This document shows, piece after piece, positions 18,463 through 25,976 of a stretch of 64,000 nucleotides of DNA (the first letter of the stretch is position 1; each line of letters starts with the position of its first letter). The DNA is from Pseudomonas oryzihabitans. GTDB lineage: Bacteria; Pseudomonadota; Gammaproteobacteria; Pseudomonadales; Pseudomonadaceae. The stretch lies in contig NZ_CP013987.1 in assembly GCF_001518815.1 (NCBI RefSeq), positions 3,246,501 to 3,310,500 on the forward strand, given 5' to 3'. Made by a program: the position numbers and the translations under genes. The notes beneath the pieces were generated by a model. That model was not told where the DNA came from, searched no databases, and worked only from the letters and a program-made list of their open reading frames with translations.

Positions 18463-18538
18463 TCCGCGATAGCTCAGTCGGTAGAGCAAATGACTGTTAA
18501 TCATTGGGTCCCTGGTTCGAGTCCAGGTCGCGGAGCCA
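18463..18538 (+). tRNA. tRNA-Asn (GTT)
   Basis: The 76-base gene forms a full cloverleaf. The acceptor stem is TCCGCGA with TCGCGGA, then discriminator G and an encoded CCA. The anticodon stem is AATGA with TCATT around loop CTGTTAA, giving anticodon GTT at 18496-18498. The T-arm contains GGTTCGAGTCC. It has its own promoter upstream and a terminator downstream, so it is a single-gene unit. Confidence 0.97.
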
Positions 18539-18550
18539 AAATCTGAAAAA

Positions 18551-18581
18551 GCCCGTAGCGGGTAACCGCTGCGGGCTTTTT
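18551..18581 (+). terminator. rho-independent terminator of tRNA-Asn
   Basis: An 11-bp stem (GCCCGTAGCGG at 18551-18561 with CCGCTGCGGGC at 18566-18576, one T-G pair) has the loop GTAA and is followed by TTTTT. It lies 12 bases after the tRNA. Confidence 0.9.
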
Positions 18582-18735
18582 GTTTGGGTGCGATTTTCAT
18601 CGTATAGACGCTGTACCACCTCGGCTGCCAGGGAAGATCCGCGACTATCCCTCGCTGTTTCGCGAAGACCTTGGGGCCCCAGCGATTCGCCATGTGGCTC
18701 AGGATCAACGCGACCGCAGTCGCCCAGACAGCGAG

Positions 18736-19098
18736 CTACTGCGTAACGGGCTGGGGACAACTACGGTGCAGCATCTCCAGATCCCAGGGCTTGGGCAGAA
18801 AGGTGGCACGAGCCGCAGAAGCCGGATTTTCGTCGCAATAGCCCGAGGTGATGACGATGGGCAGGCCCGCCTGGCGGTCACGTGCCTGAAGTGCCAGATC
18901 GACACCGCTCAGCAGGCCCGGCATCCGCACATCGGTAAAGAGCAGATCCAGCGTGGGCTGCGCTTCCTGCAGGAAGGCACAGGCCGCGTCGGCACTGCCG
19001 AAGGCATCCACCTGATAACCCCAGCCTTCGAAAAGCTCCTGCAATAGCTCTCGCAGAACAGGCTCATCCTCGGCGACTAGCACACGCTGGCGATTCAT
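18736..19098 (-). CDS. stand-alone receiver-domain response regulator
   Basis: The 120-residue protein is a single receiver domain with no output domain. The acidic pocket is AEDEP (residues 9-13), the phosphoacceptor is Asp56 in LLFTDVRMPG, the Ser/Thr switch lies in IVITSGY, and the conserved Lys in FLPKPWD. The first plausible start is ATG at 19098; a longer frame adds 14 residues that look unrelated. It is divergently arranged with a HisKA_2-type sensor kinase at 19363, so the two probably form a phosphorelay pair. The final output is not encoded here. Confidence 0.85.
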   Translation of the reverse strand: MNRQRVLVAEDEPVLRELLQELFEGWGYQVDAFGSADAACAFLQEAQPTLDLLFTDVRMPGLLSGVDLALQARDRQAGLPIVITSGYCDENPASAARATFLPKPWDLEMLHRSCPQPVTQ

Positions 19099-19362
19099 GA
19101 GCGGATCCTGTGATTGAAAGATTTGCAATGGTTTGACCATAGCAATTCGCTAGCGTCCTCAGCTATACGACCAAGGGCACTGTTGTACAAGAAAGGTACC
19201 CGCCTGGTCCGCGAGTCGACGAAACGGCTGAAGCGGTCCAAGTCTTGTACAGGATGCCGCCGTCGGACCGGGCAAAGGCGCCTTTGATGCGCCCGCCCCC
19301 CCTAAGCGAGACGGCTTTGCGTTAAGCTTGCGCCGCCGTTATCTACACCACAGGTTAGAGCC

Positions 19363-20376
19363 TTGGATCCGTCGTCTCGTCGTCATTGGATCAGCGATCT
19401 CAGCAGTACGATCCGAGCTCGTCCGGCGCAGGCTTACGGCCTCGCTCTACTGGCCTTCGCCCTGGCCTTGGGCGCACGTTTCGCCCTGGCCGATATCCTG
19501 ATGCAGGGCTTTCCTTACCTGACCTTCTTTCCGGCGGTGATCCTGACCGCCTTCTTCTGCGGCACGCGTGCCGGCGTCCTCTGTGCAATGCTTTCCGGTC
19601 TCGCGGCCTGGTACTTCTTCATTCCTCCGGGCTGGACCTTCGATGTCGGTGCCCAGGGCTTTCTGGCCCTGGCCTTCTACGTCGTCATCGTCGGAGTGGA
19701 CATCGCCCTGATCCACTACATGCACAGGGCAAGCGCCCGACTGCGCGCCGAGCAGCAGGTGATCCACGACCTCTACAACGTCCAGACGACGATGTTCCAG
19801 GAATTGCAGCACCGGGTGGCCAACAACATCCAGTTCATCGCCTCGCTGCTCATGCTGCAGCAGCTCAAGCTGCCCGGTGACAGCCAGGCCTCCCAGGCCC
19901 TGGAAGAGGCGCGCTCGCGACTGGAAAGCATCTCGCGCATTCATCGGCGCCTGCACGACCCCGCCGATGCCGACCAGCCAGTGGCTCACCACCTGCAGCT
20001 GCTCACCAGCGATCTGCTGGCCGCGGCAGGACAGTCCAACGTGTCCTGCGCCATCAACGCCGAGCCGCTGAATTTCGATCTCTCGCGCCTGACCACCCTG
20101 TCGATGCTGGTGGCGGAGGTGGTCACCAATTCCCTCAAGCATGCCTTCGAGGACAGCCAGCGCGGCCTGATCAGCATCAGCCTGCAACGTGAAGAAGATC
20201 AGCGCCTGCTGCTGCGTATCGCCGACAACGGTCGCGGCATGCCGCAGCAGTTCAATCCGCGCACCAGCCAGCGCCTGGGCTTCAAGATCATCAACAGCCT
20301 GGCCGAGCAGCTCGGTGGCGAGGCGCGCTATCGAAATGACAATGGCACCGTCGTCGAGGTGCAGCTCGTAGCCTAG
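19363..20376 (+). CDS. membrane sensor histidine kinase, DUF4118 plus HisKA_2
   Basis: The 337-residue protein has an N-terminal module of four hydrophobic helices (about residues 23-118) resembling DUF4118, the membrane unit found in KdpD. The kinase core follows. The phosphorylated His is H150 in ELQHRVANNIQFIASLLMLQ, the HisKA_2 form. The ATPase domain has the N-box AEVVTNSLKHAF and the G-box RIADNGRGMP. No sensory PAS domain is visible. The start is a TTG at 19363, with AGGTTAGAG upstream. The next in-frame ATG (residue 47) would remove the first helix, so TTG is preferred. The likely partner is the divergent receiver at 18736-19098. Confidence 0.85.
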   Translation: MDPSSRRHWISDLSSTIRARPAQAYGLALLAFALALGARFALADILMQGFPYLTFFPAVILTAFFCGTRAGVLCAMLSGLAAWYFFIPPGWTFDVGAQGFLALAFYVVIVGVDIALIHYMHRASARLRAEQQVIHDLYNVQTTMFQELQHRVANNIQFIASLLMLQQLKLPGDSQASQALEEARSRLESISRIHRRLHDPADADQPVAHHLQLLTSDLLAAAGQSNVSCAINAEPLNFDLSRLTTLSMLVAEVVTNSLKHAFEDSQRGLISISLQREEDQRLLLRIADNGRGMPQQFNPRTSQRLGFKIINSLAEQLGGEARYRNDNGTVVEVQLVA

Positions 20377-20454
20377 AGGCGGAGGCGTACCCAGGCACCA
20401 GACAGGGCAAAAACCCTATACAATGCGCGGCTTTTCCAGCCAGGTGCCCCCGCC

Positions 20455-20793
20455 ATGACCGCTCTACCGCCCTGCCCCCTCTGCGCATCCGAATACACCT
20501 ATGCCGACGGTGATCAACTGATCTGCCCGGAATGCGCCCATGAATGGACGCCCGGTGAAGCCGGCGCCGCCGATGAAACCAAGGTGATCCGCGATGCCGT
20601 CGGTAACCCTCTGCAAGACGGCGACACCGTCAGCGTGATCAAGGACCTCAAGGTCAAGGGCTCGTCCTTGGTGGTCAAGGTCGGCACCAAGGTCAAGAAC
20701 ATCCGCCTGGTCGATGGCGATCACGACATCGACTGCAAGATCGATGGCATAGGTGCGATGAAGCTCAAATCCGAGTTCGTCAAAAAGGTCTGA
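20455..20793 (+). CDS. yjdM: YjdM/PhnA family zinc-ribbon protein
   Basis: The 112-residue protein has an N-terminal zinc ribbon ([14 protein letters not shown]... and [10 protein letters not shown], two CxxC pairs). A conserved PhnA domain follows, including [20 protein letters not shown] and [22 protein letters not shown]. coli YjdM was once called PhnA after the alkylphosphonate operon, but that role is not supported and the function is unknown. Length and motif order match the family exactly. It stands alone between the kinase gene and an IalB-like gene. Confidence 0.93.
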   Translation: MTALPPCPLCASEYTYADGDQLICPECAHEWTPGEAGAADETKVIRDAVGNPLQDGDTVSVIKDLKVKGSSLVVKVGTKVKNIRLVDGDHDIDCKIDGIGAMKLKSEFVKKV

Positions 20794-20867
20794 TCGTCGT
20801 ACCGGGGTGTTCGCTGGCGGAGCGATGGCCTACCCTTGAGGCTCTTTTTCCCTGCCAAGGACTCTCC

Positions 20868-21410
20868 ATGTCTTATCGCTTCCTCCGCCCGGCCCTGTTC
20901 CTTGCGCCTCTGCTGCTCGCCGGCCAGGCCTTCGCCCAGTCGGCGCCCAACAACGCCCAGGAACCGCAGCCGTCGGTCACGGAGAAGTATGGCGACTGGC
21001 AGGTGATCTGCCGCATCGCCCGCAACGCGGAGCGCTCCGCGCAGCTCTGCGCCCTGACCCAGCAGAAGGACAGCGCCAAGGGCCAGCGCATGCTGGTCAC
21101 CGAACTGCGCCCCAATCGCGAAGGCGTGGACGGCATCCTGGTGCTGCCGTTCGGCGTGGCCGTGACCAAGCCGATCTCGCTGCAGATCGACAAGCGCAGC
21201 CTGGAGAATCGCCCCTTCCATACCTGCATTCCCCAGGGTTGCGTGGTGCCGGTGGAGTTCGTCGGCGATGTCTTCAAGCAGCTGCAGCGCGGCGGTCGCC
21301 TGACCGTGACCACGCCGGTCGCCAATGGCGAGACCGCCAGCGAAAGCCTGTCGCTCAAGGGGTTCTCCAAGGCCTACGACCGGGCCAAGGAACTGACGAA
21401 GCCGCTGTAA
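20868..21410 (+). CDS. invasion-associated locus B (IalB) family periplasmic protein
   Basis: The 180-residue protein starts with a clear Sec signal peptide; cleavage is expected after QAFA near residue 23. The mature part contains YGDWQVICR, QLCALTQQKD and the paired cysteines of HTCIPQGCVVP, a pattern seen in the IalB family. IalB was named for Bartonella erythrocyte invasion, but homologues are common in free-living proteobacteria, where their role is unknown. The protein is probably a disulfide-containing periplasmic or envelope protein. It has its own ATG with AAGGA upstream and no obvious operon partners. Confidence 0.85.
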   Translation: MSYRFLRPALFLAPLLLAGQAFAQSAPNNAQEPQPSVTEKYGDWQVICRIARNAERSAQLCALTQQKDSAKGQRMLVTELRPNREGVDGILVLPFGVAVTKPISLQIDKRSLENRPFHTCIPQGCVVPVEFVGDVFKQLQRGGRLTVTTPVANGETASESLSLKGFSKAYDRAKELTKPL

Positions 21411-21416
21411 GGACCT

Positions 21417-22475
21417 CTAGTCTGGCAAGGGTGCTGCCGGGTGCTGCGCCGTGCCGCTGGCGGCGGCACGCTCCACGGCGGCCACCAGCGCCAGGGTACG
21501 GGCGGCATCCTCGGCACTGACCAGGGGGGCCTCCAATCCCCGCGCGACCCGCACGAAGTGCTCCAGCTGCAGACGCAAGGCCTCGTCCGGGGTCGCGGCC
21601 CGCATCTCTGCTCCAAGCGGCTGGTGCCAGCCGGCGCCCGGCTCGGCATAGTGCCAGAGGCGCAGCTGCGGCACGCTCAGGGCGCCTTCGGTCCCGGCGA
21701 AGAGGTAGCAGGACTGGTCCGGCTGGTGGGGATAGACCGGATTCTCGCCACTGGTGAGCTCCCAGCTCCAGGGCGCGACGGCGCCGTCACTGGCGGTGAG
21801 ACTGCACAGGGCGCCGCTCTCGAATTGCAGGCTGATCACGGCACTGTCGGCATTGGCGTAGCCGCGCAGGGCGTTGTCGGTGAAAGCCTGGACTTGGCGC
21901 ACCTCGCCACAGAGATGACGCAGCAGGTCGAGGTCATGGATCAGGTTGGTGAGCAGCATCCCGGCCCCCGCTTCGCGGCGCCAGGCACTCTCGAAATAGC
22001 TCTCAGGCTTCTGCAGTTGCCACAACGCGGTGACGGTGACCAGACGGCCAAGCACGCCCTTGCGCAACAATTCATGAGCCCTGGCGATCAGCGGATTGTG
22101 ACGACGATGATGACCGACCAGCAGTGCCACGCGCCGGTCGCGCTGGGCGTGCAGCAGCTGAGCCACCTCTTCTGACGTGGTTCCCACGGGCTTCTCCAGC
22201 AGCAGCGGGATGCCGAGGGCCAAGCAATCAAGGGCGGTGGCGACGTGCAGGGCATTGGGATTGGCGACGATCACCGCTTCCGGGCGCACGGTTTCCAGCA
22301 GCTGGCGATGATCGCGGAAATGCGGCACGGCCCATTGCGCGGCGAGTTCGGCCGCCATCGGATCGGGATCGGCCAGGCCGCACAGCCGAGCACTCGGCAC
22401 GGATTGAAGATGATGCAGGTGCTGGCGGCCCATGTTGCCGGCGCCGATGAGGGCGATGCGCAAGGCAGCGACCAT
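21417..22475 (-). CDS. Gfo/Idh/MocA family NAD(P)-dependent oxidoreductase
   Basis: The 352 residues form a two-domain sugar-type dehydrogenase. The N-terminal Rossmann motif is IALIGAGNMGRQHLHHL, followed by VIVANPNALH and the family hallmark LLEKPVGTT, whose Lys takes part in catalysis. The C-terminal alpha/beta domain contains LTNLIHDLDLLRHLCG with the conserved His-Asp. Members oxidise inositols, glucose derivatives or sugar nucleotides. The substrate cannot be read from the sequence, and no sugar-transport genes are adjacent. It converges on the IalB-like gene with a six-base gap. Confidence 0.88.
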   Translation of the reverse strand: MVAALRIALIGAGNMGRQHLHHLQSVPSARLCGLADPDPMAAELAAQWAVPHFRDHRQLLETVRPEAVIVANPNALHVATALDCLALGIPLLLEKPVGTTSEEVAQLLHAQRDRRVALLVGHHRRHNPLIARAHELLRKGVLGRLVTVTALWQLQKPESYFESAWRREAGAGMLLTNLIHDLDLLRHLCGEVRQVQAFTDNALRGYANADSAVISLQFESGALCSLTASDGAVAPWSWELTSGENPVYPHQPDQSCYLFAGTEGALSVPQLRLWHYAEPGAGWHQPLGAEMRAATPDEALRLQLEHFVRVARGLEAPLVSAEDAARTLALVAAVERAAASGTAQHPAAPLPD

Positions 22476-22537
22476 GACAGAACCTATTGTTATGGTTGTG
22501 AGGTCTCTCGACTCTAAGGGACGCCCTGTCGAAGGCG

Positions 22538-23275
22538 CTACTGCACCGGCAGGAAATTGATGAACAGCAGACTCTGGGCGTAGTTGACGCCGATGCGCCG
22601 GTAGCGCTCGTCCAGCAACTGGGCGAGCAGGTCCAGCCGGGCGACGATCTTGCCGAACTCGGTGGCGAAGCTGAGGTTGCTGCCCTCCTCCGAGATCTCG
22701 TTGGCGAACAGCAGGGGTTCGCCGTCGGCATTCTTGCGCTGGCCCAGCAGCCAGGTGGCCTTCTCGATGTTGCGGGCGGCGTTGTTGACGAAGCGCGCAT
22801 TCACCACATCGGTGATGTAGAACTCGGTGCGATTGCCATGGGCGGCGATGATCATGCTGCCGATGGCATAGATGAAGGCACCGACGCGGTCGCCCTGGTA
22901 ATCATCGCCCAGCACGTAGCTCAGGGCCGCCACGTCCTTGCGTCCCCCTAATGCCGGCAGGCTGCGGCGCTGCTCGATGGCCGTGCGGATCTCCCGCTCG
23001 GCGCTGGCGGCATCGGGCAGGCCGGTCTTCTTCCACTCGGCCGGATTGCGCAGATAGAGCTTGTTCATCAGCAGGTACAGGCTCTGTAGATTGGCCTGCA
23101 TGGCGAGGGTAGCCATGCGATCGGAGCTGGTCTGCAGGAATTCGCTGGGGCGGGTCTTGCCGAATTGCTGGGCGATATCCTGGGCAGCTTGACGGCTGCA
23201 GCCGCTCAGACTCGCGAGTAGGAGGCCAATCACACACCCGAGACGGGCGACGGCTGTGAAGGTAGGGGCAGGCAT
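22538..23275 (-). CDS. putative outer-membrane lipoprotein, unknown function
   Basis: The 245-residue protein has a lipoprotein signal: basic start, hydrophobic core, then the lipobox LSGC, so Cys26 would be lipidated. Residue 27 is Ser rather than Asp, which favours export to the outer membrane. The mature part is mostly helical with no domain I recognise; it contains NLQSLYLLMNKLYLRNPAEWKKTG and the hydrophobic segment VGAFIYAIGSMIIAA. The gene lies 62 bases upstream of the Gfo/Idh/MocA gene on the same strand and may be co-transcribed with it. Confidence 0.75.
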   Translation of the reverse strand: MPAPTFTAVARLGCVIGLLLASLSGCSRQAAQDIAQQFGKTRPSEFLQTSSDRMATLAMQANLQSLYLLMNKLYLRNPAEWKKTGLPDAASAEREIRTAIEQRRSLPALGGRKDVAALSYVLGDDYQGDRVGAFIYAIGSMIIAAHGNRTEFYITDVVNARFVNNAARNIEKATWLLGQRKNADGEPLLFANEISEEGSNLSFATEFGKIVARLDLLAQLLDERYRRIGVNYAQSLLFINFLPVQ

Positions 23276-23315
23276 GGAAGCTTCGGCAATGGAGGGCAGC
23301 CGAAGGGTAAAGCCT

Positions 23316-23352
23316 TCCTTGGCCGGCCTGCTGTGCGGCAGGCCAAGGAATG
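23316..23352 (-). terminator. hairpin downstream of the SDR gene and remnant
   Basis: An imperfect long stem (CCTTGGCC...GGCCAAGG) lies in 23316-23350. On the minus strand the following sequence (GGCTTTACCC) has only a short T run, so termination would be modest. It stands 15-50 bases after the stop of the possible gene remnant. Confidence 0.4.
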
Positions 23353-23366
23353 GGTTTTTCTAACGT

Positions 23367-23436
23367 TCAGTCGTTGCTGCGGAAAACGATTAGCGGTGCC
23401 GCCTCACTGCCACGGGTGAAGATGCAGGCATTGTTA
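23367..23436 (-). pseudogene. possible gene-end remnant resembling an MmsA segment
   Basis: Directly after the SDR stop, a short frame reads DNNACIFTRGSEAAPLIVF... and ends with TGA at 23367-23369. It resembles the NGTCIFTRDGEAARL segment of the MmsA protein encoded at 24425-25918. The DNA shares an exact 16-base word, CGGGTGAAGATGCAGG, in the same frame. I read it as the 3' remnant of an older gene left beside the SDR insertion. Chance similarity or the tail of another gene remains possible. Confidence 0.35.
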
Positions 23437-24192
23437 TCGGATGTAGCTCCCACCATTGATATCAAGAGTGGCGCCGTTTAATGAGCGCTGCGAAGTCCGT
23501 AGAACAAAGGCTACCAACTCGGCAAGTTCTTCCAGGGCAACAGCCCGGCCTATCGGAATATCCCGCGTCACAGCTTGTTGACCATGAATAGCCATGAAGC
23601 TTTCTGCCATTTCGGTACCCACCCAGCCAGGCGCTATAGCTACAGCAGTGATCCCGTCAGCGCCGAATGAGGTAGCAATGGATTTGGTCAGATTGATGAG
23701 TGCCGCTTTCGACGCCCCATACTGCATGGCGTCAGCGGAATAGCCCCGATGCGCGGCCCGGCTTGCCATATTGACGATGCGGCCACCTCCGTTCGACCTG
23801 AAATGGGTTATGGCCTCCTTGCATAGGTCCGCAGCGGCAAAGAAATTGATCTGAAACTCTCTCCGCCAAGTCCTCTGCCATTCCGCAGGGGCAGCCTCCA
23901 CCGAAACCTCGTTGCGGACACCGGCATTATTCACCAAGGCATCTATACGACCCGTGATCGCCATAGCTTGGTGCCACAACTCGAGAGGCCCACCCTCGGT
24001 TCCTAGGTCGCCACAAACGAGATGCCCAGCGCCACCGATACTGGCGAGCAGATGTTCGGCACGTCCTCTATCTCTACTGTAATGGATGATGACCTCGGCC
24101 CCTTGGCCAGCTATCTGCCGAACGATGGCCCCTCCAATGTCGCCAGATGCGCCAGTGACCAATACCGTCTGACCAAGCAAGGGTTTGTTCAT
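23434..24192 (-). CDS. short-chain dehydrogenase/reductase, 3-oxoacyl-ACP reductase-like
   Basis: This is a classical SDR of 252 residues. Cofactor motif VLVTGASGDIGGAIV near residue 10 is followed by LVNNAGV, a catalytic Ser in IVNMASRAA, and YGASKAALINL with Tyr-x3-Lys. The C-terminus GATLDINGGSYIR is typical of FabG-like enzymes. ATG at 24192 is chosen; an upstream in-frame start adds 17 residues of no SDR character. The gene is visibly less GC-rich than its neighbours, stands alone, and abuts a short mmsA-like remnant, which together suggest acquisition by transfer. The substrate is unknown. Confidence 0.85.
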   Translation of the reverse strand: MNKPLLGQTVLVTGASGDIGGAIVRQIAGQGAEVIIHYSRDRGRAEHLLASIGGAGHLVCGDLGTEGGPLELWHQAMAITGRIDALVNNAGVRNEVSVEAAPAEWQRTWRREFQINFFAAADLCKEAITHFRSNGGGRIVNMASRAAHRGYSADAMQYGASKAALINLTKSIATSFGADGITAVAIAPGWVGTEMAESFMAIHGQQAVTRDIPIGRAVALEELAELVAFVLRTSQRSLNGATLDINGGSYIR

Positions 24193-24379
24193 CTTTTTCT
24201 CAGGCAATAAGCGTCTGAACAGAAAGCATGCACTGGGTGGCACGCCGCTCCACCAGCCAAGACAGGGAGTGTCCAGCCTTGACTGGAGTCATAGCCGTCG
24301 AGGAAGTCCATGCGCGAGAAAGAAGCTTCAATTCGCCTCAATTCAACTGCCAGCAGGACGTTGGAGAGTGCTGAAGCAG

Positions 24380-24408
24380 CAAAGCTGGCGCCTGTGACGC
24401 CAGCTTTG
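24380..24408 (-). terminator. hairpin terminator after mmsA
   Basis: A perfect 11-bp stem (CAAAGCTGGCG at 24380-24390 with CGCCAGCTTTG at 24398-24408) encloses a 7-base loop, 16 bases after the mmsA stop. No long T run follows, so it may work with Rho or as a 3' stabiliser. Confidence 0.55.
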
Positions 24409-24424
24409 CCACCACCCGCTTGAC

Positions 24425-25918
24425 TCAGCCGTTGCTGGGAAAAGCGAACTGCGAGGCCTCATGGGTCTCACGTTGCGGCCAGCGCTGGGTGATTGTCTTG
24501 CGGCGGGTGTAGAAGCGCACACCATCGGGGCCATAGGCGTGAAGGTCGCCGAACAGCGATCTCTTCCAGCCGCCGAAGCTGTGGTAGGCCACCGGCACCG
24601 GCAGGGGCACGTTGATGCCGACCATGCCTACTTCGATCTGGTCGGCGAACAGCCGGGCCGCTTCGCCATCGCGGGTGAAGATGCAGGTGCCGTTACCGTA
24701 TTCGTGGGCGTTGATCAGGGCGATGCCCTCTTCCAGGCTCCTGACCCGTACCACGCAGAGTACCGGCCCGAAGATCTCTTCCTTGTAGATGCGCATCTCC
24801 GGGGTGACCTGATCGAACAGGCAGCCGCCGAGGAAGAAGCCGTCCTCGTGATCGGCGACCTTGAGGCTGCGGCCGTCCACCACCAGCTTGGCACCCGTGG
24901 CCACGCCATCGGCGACGTAGCCGGTGACCTTGTCCAAGTGCGCGCCGGTCACCAGCGGGCCCATGTCCAGGCCACATTGGGTGCCCGGACCGACCTTGAG
25001 TTTCTCGATCTCCGGTACCAGGCGGGCAATCAGCGCATCGGCGACCTGATCACCGACGCAGACCGCCACCGAGATGGCCATGCAGCGCTCGCCGCAAGAG
25101 CCGTAGACGGCACCCATCAGGGCATTGACGGTGTTGCCCAGGTCGGCATCGGGCATGACCACCGCGTGGTTCTTGGCGCCGCCCAGGGCCTGGACGCGCT
25201 TGCCCTTGGCCGTGCCGCGGGCATAGATGTACTCGGCGATGGGGGTGGAGCCAACGAAGCTCAGCGCCTTGACCTCGGGGGCGTCGATCAGGCCGTCCAC
25301 GGCTTCCTTGTCGCCATGCACCACGTTCAATACCCCCTTGGGCAGACCAGCTTCTTCGAACAGCTGGGCGATGGCCAGGGTGGAACTGGGGTCGCGCTCG
25401 CTGGGCTTGAGGATGAAGGTATTGCCGCAGGCGATGGCCAGCGGATACATCCACAGCGGCACCATGGCCGGGAAGTTAAAGGGGGTGATGCCGGCCACCA
25501 CGCCCAGGGGCTGGAAGTCGGACCAGGTGTCGATGCTGGGACCAGCATTGCGGTTGTACTCCCCCTTGAGCAGCTCGGGGGCGGCAGTGGCGTATTCGAC
25601 GTTCTCGATGCCGCGACGCAATTCGCCGGCGGCGTCTTCCAGGGTCTTGCCGTGCTCCTCGCTGATCAGCTGGACCAGGCGCTCTTCGTTGCTCTCCAGC
25701 AGTTGCTTGAAGCGGAACAGCACCTGGGCGCGCTTGGCCGGCGGGGTGTTGCGCCAGGCCGGAAAGGCGGCCTGGGCGGCATCGATGGCCTGTTGCAGGG
25801 TGGCGGCATCGGCAAGGGGCACTTCGCGGATCACCGCGCCAGTGGAGGGGTTGTAGACCGGCGCGCGGCGGCTGCCACCGTCGACCAGCTGGCCGCCGAT
25901 GAGATGCTTGAGACTCAT
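24425..25918 (-). CDS. mmsA: methylmalonate-semialdehyde dehydrogenase (CoA-acylating)
   Basis: MmsA oxidises methylmalonate or malonate semialdehyde to propionyl-CoA or acetyl-CoA, releasing CO2. The 497-residue protein shows KHLIGGQLVDGGS at the N-terminus, the NAD region GVVAGITPFNFPAMVPLWM, and the catalytic Cys279 in GSCGERCMA. FVGSTPIAEYIY is also characteristic of the CoA-dependent branch. ATG at 25918 is chosen; the upstream open frame overlaps the aminotransferase gene in another frame. It lies 58 bases after the beta-alanine aminotransferase, which produces malonate semialdehyde, so the pair forms a beta-alanine degradation operon ending at acetyl-CoA. Confidence 0.94.
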   Translation of the reverse strand: MSLKHLIGGQLVDGGSRRAPVYNPSTGAVIREVPLADAATLQQAIDAAQAAFPAWRNTPPAKRAQVLFRFKQLLESNEERLVQLISEEHGKTLEDAAGELRRGIENVEYATAAPELLKGEYNRNAGPSIDTWSDFQPLGVVAGITPFNFPAMVPLWMYPLAIACGNTFILKPSERDPSSTLAIAQLFEEAGLPKGVLNVVHGDKEAVDGLIDAPEVKALSFVGSTPIAEYIYARGTAKGKRVQALGGAKNHAVVMPDADLGNTVNALMGAVYGSCGERCMAISVAVCVGDQVADALIARLVPEIEKLKVGPGTQCGLDMGPLVTGAHLDKVTGYVADGVATGAKLVVDGRSLKVADHEDGFFLGGCLFDQVTPEMRIYKEEIFGPVLCVVRVRSLEEGIALINAHEYGNGTCIFTRDGEAARLFADQIEVGMVGINVPLPVPVAYHSFGGWKRSLFGDLHAYGPDGVRFYTRRKTITQRWPQRETHEASQFAFPSNG

Positions 25919-25976
25919 GAAGGGACTCCTTGTACGAGAGGTTGGCGCTCCCCAGGGGAGCGCCGAAAAAGGGAGA

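Noticed and set aside
13311-24326. Shared word GCGCGAGAAAGAAGC near 13311 and 24312 as a repeat pair
   Set aside because: Only about 15 bases match and the flanks differ completely, so chance is the simpler explanation.
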